Assembly (NCBI GenBank): GCA_016217585.1
Contig: JACRHQ010000143.1
Location: 1 to 9,890, forward strand
Reading direction: 5' to 3'
Source of the DNA: Candidatus Omnitrophota bacterium
GTDB lineage: Bacteria; Omnitrophota; Gorgyraeia; Zapsychrales; Zapsychraceae
DNA length: 9,890 bases
Part shown: in pieces, positions 1 to 6,016 of the stretch
Layout: every line of letters begins with the position of its first letter
Position numbering within the stretch: the stretch's first letter is position 1
Program-made: the position numbers and the translations under genes
Notes under the pieces: generated by a model
The model's database searches: none
What the model was told of the DNA's origin: nothing
Seen by the model: only the letters and a program-made list of their open reading frames with translations

Positions 1-282
1 CGGATCCGTAAAATTGACCAGATCAAGACTCGGTTTTATATCCGGTTTATGGCGACCGACAAGCCGGGTGTTTTAGGCAAGATTACCGGAGTTTTGGGGC
101 GTTATAAAATCGGCATTAATTCCGTCACGCAACGGGCGCATAATACCGCCTGGGCCGTGCCGGTGGTCATGCTCACCGATTATACGATGGAAAAGAACCT
201 CCGCTTGGCCCTTGAAAAAATCCAGAAACTTTCAATTATCAAGAGCAAGCCCGTCGCCATCCGCATGGAGAAATTGTGGTGA
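1..282 (+). CDS. hom: Homoserine dehydrogenase, C-terminal ACT domain (5' truncated)
   Basis: Only the last 93 codons are present; the reading frame is open from base 1, so the gene begins outside the window. The visible part is the C-terminal ACT regulatory domain of long-form homoserine dehydrogenases. It shows YIRF followed by the DKPGVLGKI ligand-binding signature, then INSVTQ, AVPVVMLTD, and a final KPVAIRMEKLW tail matching the family's usual KPV-I-R-I-E ending. The enzyme reduces aspartate semialdehyde to homoserine with NAD(P)H in the cytoplasm. ACT domains of this type usually mediate threonine feedback inhibition. The catalytic and NAD-binding parts cannot be checked here. Its TGA stop overlaps the thrC start in a GTGA arrangement, which fits translational coupling. 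The ATG at 49 is an internal methionine, not a start. Confidence 0.9.
   Translation, partial: RIRKIDQIKTRFYIRFMATDKPGVLGKITGVLGRYKIGINSVTQRAHNTAWAVPVVMLTDYTMEKNLRLALEKIQKLSIIKSKPVAIRMEKLW
267..281 (+). promoter_or_regulatory. Ribosome-binding site and start choice for thrC
   Basis: GGAG at 267-270 lies inside the last codons of hom. It is 8 bases before a GTG at 279 and 5 bases before a GTG at 276. The 279 start shares its bases with the hom TGA stop (GTGA), a common coupling arrangement, and is preferred. Confidence 0.55.
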
Positions 283-1334
283 ACTGGAAAGGCGTCATCG
301 AACAGTACCGGGACTTCCTGCCCGTTACGAAAAAAACTCCCGTCGTCACGCTTCTTGAGGGGAATACTCCGCTTGTTCCTTCCCGTGACTTATCCGATGA
401 AACCGGCCTGGAAGTTTATCTGAAATACGAAGGACTGAATCCCACAGGTTCGTTCAAGGACCGCGGGATGACGATGGCCATTTCCAGGGCGAAGGAAAAG
501 GGATGCCAAATCGTCATGTGCGCCTCGACGGGAAATACCTCGGCCTCGGCGGCGGCCTACGCGGCGCGCTGCGGCATGCGTTGCGCGGTCCTGATCCCCG
601 AGGGCAATATCGCCCTGGGAAAACTGGCCCAGGCGATGATCCATCAGGCCAAGGTGGTTGCCATTAAGGGAAATTTTGACGAGGCTCTGACGCTTGTCCG
701 GGAAATAACCGGGAAGTACCCGGTGGAACTGGTCAATTCGATCAACCCGTTCCGCATTGAAGGACAAAAGTCAGCGGCCTTCGAGATCTGCGATGTGCTT
801 GGGGATGCGCCGGATTTTCACGCGATCCCGGTGGGTAACGCCGGCAATATTACGGCTTACTGGAAAGGGTACAGGGAATATAAAAAAGCCGGAAAATCGA
901 AACAGTCGCCCAGGATGCTTGGGTTCCAGGCCGCGGGCGCGGCGCCGATTGTCTTGAAAAAAATCGTCGAACATCCGCAGACAATCGCGACCGCCATCAA
1001 GATCGGCAATCCGGCCAGCTGGAAAAGCGCCGAGGCCGCGCGGGACGAATCGGGAGGACTGATCGATTCTGTGACTGACGCGGAAATTCTTGAGGCGTAC
1101 AAGCGTCTTGCCTCGCGCAGCGGGGTGTTTGTCGAGCCGGCCTCCGCGGCATCCGTTGCCGGCATGCTCAAATTGCATAAGGCCGGATATTTTAAGAAGC
1201 ATCAAGGCGCCCGCATCGTCTGCACCCTCACGGGCCACGGGCTCAAAGATCCGGACATCGCTATCAAAAATGTTCAGCCGCCTGTTTCGCTGAAGCCGGA
1301 CGTCAAGGCGATCCTCAAGGAAATCGGGTTATAA
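279..1334 (+). CDS. thrC: Threonine synthase
   Basis: A PLP-dependent fold-type II enzyme that converts O-phospho-L-homoserine to L-threonine and phosphate, the last step of threonine synthesis, in the cytoplasm. The product is about 351 residues, typical of the short threonine synthase class. The N-terminus reads WKGVIEQYRDFLPV, followed by LLEGNTPLV. The Schiff-base lysine lies in NPTGSFKDRGM at about residue 60. STGNTSASAAAYAA is the PLP-phosphate/Asn region, and GNAGNITAYWKGY is the glycine-rich phosphate loop. SASVAGMLKL and CTLTGHGLKDP lie near the C-terminus. I chose the GTG at 279 because it gives the GTGA overlap with hom, has GGAG at 267-270 at an 8-base spacing, and matches the short Met-x-Trp start of relatives as I remember them. 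A GTG at 276 is the alternative. It follows hom directly and is probably coupled to it. Confidence 0.95.
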   Translation: MNWKGVIEQYRDFLPVTKKTPVVTLLEGNTPLVPSRDLSDETGLEVYLKYEGLNPTGSFKDRGMTMAISRAKEKGCQIVMCASTGNTSASAAAYAARCGMRCAVLIPEGNIALGKLAQAMIHQAKVVAIKGNFDEALTLVREITGKYPVELVNSINPFRIEGQKSAAFEICDVLGDAPDFHAIPVGNAGNITAYWKGYREYKKAGKSKQSPRMLGFQAAGAAPIVLKKIVEHPQTIATAIKIGNPASWKSAEAARDESGGLIDSVTDAEILEAYKRLASRSGVFVEPASAASVAGMLKLHKAGYFKKHQGARIVCTLTGHGLKDPDIAIKNVQPPVSLKPDVKAILKEIGL

Positions 1335-1341
1335 GGTCGAC

Positions 1342-1989
1342 GTGGCGGGACATTCCCTGAAAAACAGACGTGTTCTGATCACCTGCGGGCCGACCTGGGT
1401 GCCTGTCGATGACGTACGTGTTTTGAGTAACCAATCCACCGGCGCGCTGGGTCAGCAGATTGCCCTTGATTGCGCGCTCGCCGGGGCGCGGGTTGTGCTT
1501 CTGGAAGGGCCTGTCCAGCGGCCGCTATCCTCGGCAGGGATCCGGACATTGAAGTTTTCTTTTCTGGCGGAACTGGAAGAACTGTTAAAGAAGGAATTGC
1601 GCAAAGACACGGCTGTTGTGGTCCACGCGGCGGCGGTCGCGGATTATCAGCCCAAAAGACCGGTGCGGGGGAAAATCCCCTCGGGACGAAAAACGTTGAA
1701 ACTGGAATTGACGGCCACCCCGAAAATCATCCGCAGCGTCAAGCGGCTTAACCCGAAAGCATTGTTGGTAGGGTTTAAGCTTGAACCGAAAATTTCGCCG
1801 CGGTCGGCGATCCTAAAAACGCGTGACCTTTTCCGTAAGGCCGGCTGTGACCTGGTGGTCGCCAACCAGTTGACCGCGCGCGGATACCGGGGATATCTCC
1901 TGGATCGAAAAAAAAATAATCTGGCATGCGCCACCAGCCGCAGGCAAATGTCGGCGGCCCTGGTGCGTGTCCTTTGTGAGCGATTATGA
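1342..1989 (+). CDS. coaB: Stand-alone phosphopantothenate-cysteine ligase (CoaB-type)
   Basis: This 215-residue protein covers only the ligase half of the CoaBC (Dfp) family. CoaB joins 4'-phosphopantothenate to cysteine using a nucleoside triphosphate, the second step of CoA synthesis. Visible motifs are the Rossmann-like VLITCGPTW at 11-19, the conserved Asn in SNQSTG at 29-34, the AAAVADYQPK block at 96-105, a GKIPSG stretch at 110-115, TPKII at 126-130, VGFKL at 143-147, and DLVVANQLT at 170-178. The TPKII/GFKL/AN-LT pattern resembles the separate CoaB proteins of streptococci and enterococci more than the C-terminal half of E. coli CoaBC. No CoaC flavoprotein decarboxylase is fused or adjacent. 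The GTG start at 1342 has AAGG at 1333-1336, overlapping the thrC stop, 5 bases upstream. The end overlaps the next gene by ATGA. Its place inside a threonine operon is unexpected. Confidence 0.85.
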   Translation: MAGHSLKNRRVLITCGPTWVPVDDVRVLSNQSTGALGQQIALDCALAGARVVLLEGPVQRPLSSAGIRTLKFSFLAELEELLKKELRKDTAVVVHAAAVADYQPKRPVRGKIPSGRKTLKLELTATPKIIRSVKRLNPKALLVGFKLEPKISPRSAILKTRDLFRKAGCDLVVANQLTARGYRGYLLDRKKNNLACATSRRQMSAALVRVLCERL

Positions 1990-3191
1990 AATACATCGTG
2001 ATCGTCCCCGACGGGATGGCGGATTACCCCGTCAAAAAATTAGGCAATAAAACGCCTTTGGAAGTCGCCCGGCGGCCGAATATGGATTTCATGGCCCAGC
2101 ACGGCATGGTGGGGCTGGTGCAAACGATCCCCGACGGCATGAACCCTGGGTCGGACATCGGCAACATGGCGATCCTGGGGTACGATCCCCAAACCTGTCA
2201 TACCGGACGGGCCCCGCTGGAGGCGGCCAACCAGAATATCATTCTCAAAGACGATGAGGTGGCCTTCCGCTGCAACCTGGTCACGGTCGGCGGCGGAAAG
2301 ATGGTTGATTACAGCGCAGGGCATATCCCCACGAAAGAAGCGGGTATTTTGATTGACGCTTTGAACAAGGAGATCGTCCAGGAGGGGATCAAATTTCATG
2401 CCGGAAAAAGTTATCGTCACTTGCTGGTGATGAAAACGAATAAAATTCAGGATTATCTGGCGCTCAAGACTTACCCGCCGCATGATATTTTGAACAAGGA
2501 GGTCCAGCAGCATTTGCCCAAAGGCCGCGGGGCCGAGATGTTGTTGATGCTGATGGAAAAATCCCGGAAAATTTTTGAGAGCCATCCCGTCAACCAGGTG
2601 CGCGGTGATCTCAAGGAAAACCAGGCGAACATGATCTGGCTGTGGGGCCAGGGCGTGCGGCCTGATTTGCCTTCTTTTGAGCGGAAGTTCGGGGTGAGCG
2701 GTGCCATCATCTCCGCCGTCGACCTGGTCAACGGGATCGGGCGTCTCGCCGGGCTGGAAATTATTGACGTCCCCGGCATAACCGGGTATTATGATACGAA
2801 TTATTCGGGCAAGGCCGAATACGCCCTGGCCGCCTTAAAAAGGCATGATCTGGTCTACATCCATATCGAGGCGACCGATGAGGCCGGCCACAACGGCGAC
2901 GCGCAGGCCAAGGTCGATTGCATCGAGAAGATCGACCAGCATGTCGTGGGGACGATCTTAAACTATTTCGACAAGCATGACGACGTACGGGTTTTGCTCC
3001 TGCCGGACCATCCCACACCGGTGGAGTTGCGCACGCACTCTTCGGACCCGGTTTGTTTTGTGATGTACGGCAAAAGCGTTATCCCCGATGGTACCGGGCA
3101 GTTTACAGAGACCGCCGCCCGGGAAAAGGGACTTAAGTTCGCCAGCGGGGAAGCCCTGATGATGAAATTCCTGGGTAAACGTAATTTTTAA
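1986..3191 (+). CDS. ApgM-family protein, probable homoserine kinase
   Basis: A 401-residue member of the cofactor-independent phosphoglycerate mutase (archaeal-type ApgM, alkaline-phosphatase superfamily) group. Metal and phosphoryl-transfer residues are visible: Asp9 in PDGMADYP; the nucleophile Ser56 followed by Asp57 in NPGSDIGNMAILGYDP; HTGRAPLEA near 72-80; and a C-terminal metal cluster in EATDEAGHNGD (about 297-306), PDHPTP (about 340-345) and RTHSSDP (about 349-355). The long conserved stretches CNLVTV, DYSAGHIP, SYRHLLV, PPHDI, HPVN, IWLWGQG and ISAVDLVNGIG match the subgroup found in threonine operons and named 'proposed homoserine kinase' (TIGR02535, from memory). It lies between thr genes and lysC, and no GHMP-type ThrB is seen, so I infer phosphorylation of homoserine for ThrC. 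Plain 3-phosphoglycerate mutase activity is the alternative. The ATG overlaps the coaB stop as ATGA, with only a weak GAG upstream. Confidence 0.85.
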   Translation: MKYIVIVPDGMADYPVKKLGNKTPLEVARRPNMDFMAQHGMVGLVQTIPDGMNPGSDIGNMAILGYDPQTCHTGRAPLEAANQNIILKDDEVAFRCNLVTVGGGKMVDYSAGHIPTKEAGILIDALNKEIVQEGIKFHAGKSYRHLLVMKTNKIQDYLALKTYPPHDILNKEVQQHLPKGRGAEMLLMLMEKSRKIFESHPVNQVRGDLKENQANMIWLWGQGVRPDLPSFERKFGVSGAIISAVDLVNGIGRLAGLEIIDVPGITGYYDTNYSGKAEYALAALKRHDLVYIHIEATDEAGHNGDAQAKVDCIEKIDQHVVGTILNYFDKHDDVRVLLLPDHPTPVELRTHSSDPVCFVMYGKSVIPDGTGQFTETAAREKGLKFASGEALMMKFLGKRNF

Positions 3192-3201
3192 AAAGACGGC
3201 A

Positions 3202-4422
3202 ATGAAAAAATATATCCTGGTCCAAAAATACGGCGGGTCATCGGTGGCCAACATCGAACGGATCAAGGCGGTCGCGCGCAGGATTGTAGCGACGAAAAAC
3301 AACTATAACCATGTCGTTGTCGTTGTTTCGGCCCTGGGGGATACGACTGATGAGCTGGAGTCGATGGCGTACCAACTTTCCAAATCTCCCTCGGAACGGG
3401 AGATGGACATGCTCATGTCCACGGGCGAACAGATTTCCTGCGCGCTTTTGGCCATGGCGGTCAAGGCGTGCGGGCATGAGGCCATTTCGTTTACGGGGCC
3501 GCAGGTCGGGATCAAGACCGACAAGCGGCATACCAGGGCGCGCATTGAGACGATCAGCGGCCGCCGGATCCGCAAGGCCATCGCCGATAACAAGATCGTC
3601 ATCGTGGCCGGCTATCAGGGCGTTACCTCTGAAAACGAGATCACGACGTTGGGCCGCGGGGGGTCTGATCTGACCGCCGTCGCGCTGGCCCAGGCGCTGA
3701 AGGCCAGGGTTTGCGAAATTTACACGGACGTCAAGGGCATCTACACGACGGACCCGCGCATCGTGCCGCAGGCGAGGAAAATTAAAGCGATTACTTTTGA
3801 GGAGATGCTGGAGATGGCCGCGCTGGGGGCCCAGGTCATGCAGGCGCGCTCGATTGAAGTGGCCAAAAAATATAATATTCCCATACACGTGCGTTCAAGC
3901 TTTGCGAAGGAGGAAGGCACCATGATTGTCAAAAAAGACGATAAAATGGAGGAAGTGTCCGTCCGCGGCATCACCTGCAACAAGTCGGAGGCGAAGATCA
4001 CCATCCGTTCGGTCCCTGACCGCACGGGCATCGCGGCCACGATCTTCACGGAAATATCCAGGATGGACGTCAGCGTCGATATGATTGTCCAGAATGTAAG
4101 CCATACCAAGCATACTGATATTTCTTTTACTGTATCGAAGGCGGATTTGTCCAGGGCGTTGCGCGCGGCCAAGGCGGTAGCGCAGAAAATCAATGCCGGG
4201 GAAGTCCTCTTTGACAAGAAAATCGCCCGTATCTCAATCGTCGGCTCCGGCATGCGTTCACATCACGGGATCGCGGCCAGGATGTTCCAGACGCTCGCGG
4301 AAAACAAGATCAATATCGACATGATCTCCACGTCGGAAATCAGCATCTCCTGTATTATCAACCAGCGGTACGCAGAGAAGGCCGTGCGGTGTCTGCACCA
4401 GAAATTTGCCCTGGCCGCCTAA
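3202..4422 (+). CDS. lysC: Aspartate kinase (aspartokinase)
   Basis: Phosphorylates aspartate to 4-phospho-L-aspartate with ATP, the first committed step toward lysine, threonine and methionine; cytoplasmic. At 406 residues it is the monofunctional type with one kinase domain and two ACT domains. The kinase domain carries KYGGSSV at residues 9-15 (KFGGTSV in most relatives), VVVVSALGDTTDEL, the STGEQISCALLA substrate loop near 73, GRGGSD at 151-156, and TDVKGIYTTDPR. The first ACT domain follows SVRGITCNKSEAKITI, with VPDRTGIAATIF and the DMIVQNVS strand. The second contains ARISIVGSGMRSHHGIAARMF and STSEISIS, a typical effector-binding region. Lysine and/or threonine inhibition is expected from the family but cannot be assigned from sequence alone. 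The ATG at 3202 is 10 bases after the preceding stop and has only a weak Shine-Dalgarno (GACGG). A strong internal start lies within the gene (see 3922-4422). Confidence 0.95.
   Translation: MKKYILVQKYGGSSVANIERIKAVARRIVATKNNYNHVVVVVSALGDTTDELESMAYQLSKSPSEREMDMLMSTGEQISCALLAMAVKACGHEAISFTGPQVGIKTDKRHTRARIETISGRRIRKAIADNKIVIVAGYQGVTSENEITTLGRGGSDLTAVALAQALKARVCEIYTDVKGIYTTDPRIVPQARKIKAITFEEMLEMAALGAQVMQARSIEVAKKYNIPIHVRSSFAKEEGTMIVKKDDKMEEVSVRGITCNKSEAKITIRSVPDRTGIAATIFTEISRMDVSVDMIVQNVSHTKHTDISFTVSKADLSRALRAAKAVAQKINAGEVLFDKKIARISIVGSGMRSHHGIAARMFQTLAENKINIDMISTSEISISCIINQRYAEKAVRCLHQKFALAA
3907..3924 (+). promoter_or_regulatory. Internal Shine-Dalgarno and in-frame ATG inside lysC
   Basis: AAGGAGG at 3907-3913 is followed after 8 bases by an ATG at 3922-3924, in frame with lysC (Met241). 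It is the best-matched ribosome-binding site with a start codon that I see in the window, better than that of lysC itself. The bases also encode Ala-Lys-Glu-Glu-Gly-Thr-Met, so chance from Lys-Glu codons is possible. Confidence 0.5.
3922..4422 (+). CDS. Possible aspartokinase beta subunit from internal lysC start
   Basis: Translation from the internal ATG would give a 166-residue protein holding just the two ACT domains, in the same frame and with the same stop as full-length LysC. Established parallels are Bacillus subtilis aspartokinase II and Corynebacterium glutamicum LysC, where a beta subunit of roughly 160-170 residues is made from an in-frame internal start and assembles with the alpha chain as alpha2beta2. 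The start falls just before the SVRGITC boundary between kinase and ACT domains, as in those proteins. A second methionine at residue 249 (ATG 3946-3948) aligns even more closely with the B. subtilis beta start as I remember it, but has no Shine-Dalgarno. Expression is inferred, not shown. Confidence 0.45.
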   Translation: MIVKKDDKMEEVSVRGITCNKSEAKITIRSVPDRTGIAATIFTEISRMDVSVDMIVQNVSHTKHTDISFTVSKADLSRALRAAKAVAQKINAGEVLFDKKIARISIVGSGMRSHHGIAARMFQTLAENKINIDMISTSEISISCIINQRYAEKAVRCLHQKFALAA

Positions 4423-4432
4423 AGGTTTTATG
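4421..4432 (+). promoter_or_regulatory. Ribosome-binding site and start choice for cimA
   Basis: AAAGG (4421-4425) overlaps the last bases of the lysC TAA stop and sits 4 bases before the ATG at 4430. This favours the ATG over the in-frame TTG at 4406. The protein then starts MTRIIIYDTTLRDG, as relatives do. Confidence 0.5.
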
Positions 4433-6001
4433 ACACGGATCATCATTTACGATACGACGTTACGGGACGGTTCCCAGACCGAGGGGGTTTCTTTTACCGT
4501 CAACGATAAAATCAAGATCACCGAAAAGCTCGACGACCTGGGCGTCCATTATGTCGAAGGCGGCTGGCCGGGGTCCAACCCCAAAGACCAGGAGTATTTC
4601 CAGAGCGTTCAAAAACGCAAATGGAAACACGCCGCGATCGCCGCGTTCGGCTCGACCCGCCGGCCGAAAATAAAACCTTCCGACGACCAGAACCTGCGCG
4701 CGCTTGTTGGTTCCGGGACGCCCACCGTTACGATCTTCGGCAAGAGCTGGGATTTGCACGTTACGGATGTCTTGCGTACGACGCTGGAAGAAAATTTGCA
4801 GATGATCGCCGGCTCGGTGGAGTATCTCAAGAAACACAGCAAGGAAGTCATCTACGATGCCGAACATTTTTTTGATGGATACAAGCGTAACCCGGACTAT
4901 GCCCTCAAGGCCATACGGGCGGCCAGGGACGCGGGGGCGGATTGTATCGTGCTGTGCGATACCAACGGCGGCACGCTTCCCGCGGAAGTCAAGGACATAG
5001 TCACGAAGATAAAAAGAGAGATCAAATCTCCTTTGGGGATCCATGCCCATAATGACCTGGGGATGGGGGTGGCCAACAGCATTGCGGCGGTGGAGGCGGG
5101 CTGCGTGCATGTGCAGGGGACGTTTAATGGCCTTGGCGAACGCTGTGGCAACGCCGATCTATGCGCGGTCATTGGAATTTTATCCACGAAGCTTAATAAG
5201 CCTTCGATCCCGGAGAAAAACGTGGTGAAGCTGACGGAGGCCTCTTATTATATCAGCGAAGTCAGCAATTTCAAGCTGGCGGATAACGCGGCGTTCGTCG
5301 GGCACTCGGCCTTCGCCCATAAAGGCGGCGTCCATATCGACGCGATGCTCAAGAACCCGTTGGCCTATGAGCATATCGACCCGGCCAAAGTCGGCAACCA
5401 CCGGCGGTTTATCACTTCTGAACTGGCCGGCAAGATGCCGATTGTCTTGAAAGCCGAGCAGATGGATGTCCATCTGGATAAAAAGTCTCCGGAGACCCAG
5501 GAACTCTTGAAGGCCCTTCAGGATAAAGAACACGGCGGTTACCAGTTTGAGGCGGCTGACGCTTCCTTCGAATTGTTCCTCAAGCGGTCGCTCAAAAAAT
5601 ACAAGCCGTTTTTCAAGCTGGAGGGGTTCCGTACCGTCTCCGAGAAGCGTTTTGACGGCCAGGTCTTTGCCGAGGCCTCTGTACGCGTTAATGTCGACGG
5701 CGAGAGCCGGTATAATGCCGCCGAGGGAGACGGCCCGGTGGAGGCGCTGGATAAAGCCCTGCGGCAGGCGTTGACGAAGTTTTATCCGCGTCTTGCGCAA
5801 ATGCGCCTGACCGATTACAAGGTGCGCGTCCTGGACACCAAAGAAGGCACCGCCGCCAAGGTGCGCGTTTTGATCGAATCCCAGGACGACACCGATTCCT
5901 GGACGACGGTCGGCGTCCATGAGAACATTATCGAAGCCAGCTGGGAAGCGCTGACGGACAGCATCGAGTATAAATTATTAAAAGATCAGAAGAAGCATTA
6001 A
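4430..6001 (+). CDS. cimA: (R)-citramalate synthase
   Basis: Condenses pyruvate with acetyl-CoA to (R)-citramalate, opening the threonine-independent route to 2-oxobutyrate and isoleucine. The 523-residue product fits the long CimA class related to 2-isopropylmalate synthase. The TIM-barrel lyase domain begins YDTTLRDGSQTEGVSF, with catalytic Arg12-Asp13. The DLGVHYVEGGWPGSNPKD block is the signature separating CimA from LeuA. The metal-binding HAHND is at 205-209, followed by GTFNGLGERCGNADL. GHSAFAHKGGVHIDAM closes the catalytic half. The last ~130 residues resemble the LeuA/CimA C-terminal allosteric (dimer) domain, with the sequences ASVRVNVDGE and VRVLDTKEGTAAKVRVLIES; isoleucine feedback is typical of the family. 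I chose the ATG at 4430 over an upstream TTG at 4406, which would overlap lysC by 17 bases. AAAGG at 4421-4425 precedes the ATG. Confidence 0.95.
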   Translation: MTRIIIYDTTLRDGSQTEGVSFTVNDKIKITEKLDDLGVHYVEGGWPGSNPKDQEYFQSVQKRKWKHAAIAAFGSTRRPKIKPSDDQNLRALVGSGTPTVTIFGKSWDLHVTDVLRTTLEENLQMIAGSVEYLKKHSKEVIYDAEHFFDGYKRNPDYALKAIRAARDAGADCIVLCDTNGGTLPAEVKDIVTKIKREIKSPLGIHAHNDLGMGVANSIAAVEAGCVHVQGTFNGLGERCGNADLCAVIGILSTKLNKPSIPEKNVVKLTEASYYISEVSNFKLADNAAFVGHSAFAHKGGVHIDAMLKNPLAYEHIDPAKVGNHRRFITSELAGKMPIVLKAEQMDVHLDKKSPETQELLKALQDKEHGGYQFEAADASFELFLKRSLKKYKPFFKLEGFRTVSEKRFDGQVFAEASVRVNVDGESRYNAAEGDGPVEALDKALRQALTKFYPRLAQMRLTDYKVRVLDTKEGTAAKVRVLIESQDDTDSWTTVGVHENIIEASWEALTDSIEYKLLKDQKKH

Positions 6002-6016
6002 AATCCCTCCTTTATG
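6002..6016 (+). promoter_or_regulatory. valS translation start lacking a Shine-Dalgarno
   Basis: The 12-base gap before the valS ATG contains CCTCCTTT (6006-6013). This has the same sense as the 3' tail of 16S rRNA rather than its complement. No GGAG-like element lies at a usable distance; the nearest purine run is AGAAGAAG in the last codons of cimA, about 18 bases upstream. Initiation probably relies on coupling to cimA termination. Confidence 0.4.

Noticed and set aside
49..282. A 77-residue free-standing ACT protein starting at the ATG at 49
   Set aside because: The frame stays open to base 1 and the upstream residues (TRFYIRF) complete the first strand of the ACT domain, so this is the tail of homoserine dehydrogenase.
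2496..2502. AAGGAGG inside the ApgM-like gene
   Set aside because: It encodes Lys-Glu and is not followed by an ATG or GTG at a usable distance; the nearest candidate is a TTG 11 bases on. It serves as a chance control for the lysC internal site.
4406..4429. N-terminal extension of CimA from a TTG at 4406
   Set aside because: It would overlap lysC and add residues not seen in relatives. The ATG at 4430 has AAAGG just upstream and gives the standard N-terminus.
5180..5920. Long minus-strand open frame (246 codons) opposite cimA, and others opposite lysC (3238-3888) and cimA (4460-5110)
   Set aside because: They lie fully antisense to well-recognised genes in GC-rich sequence, have no recognisable motifs in translation, and repeat the pattern expected from codon bias of the sense gene.
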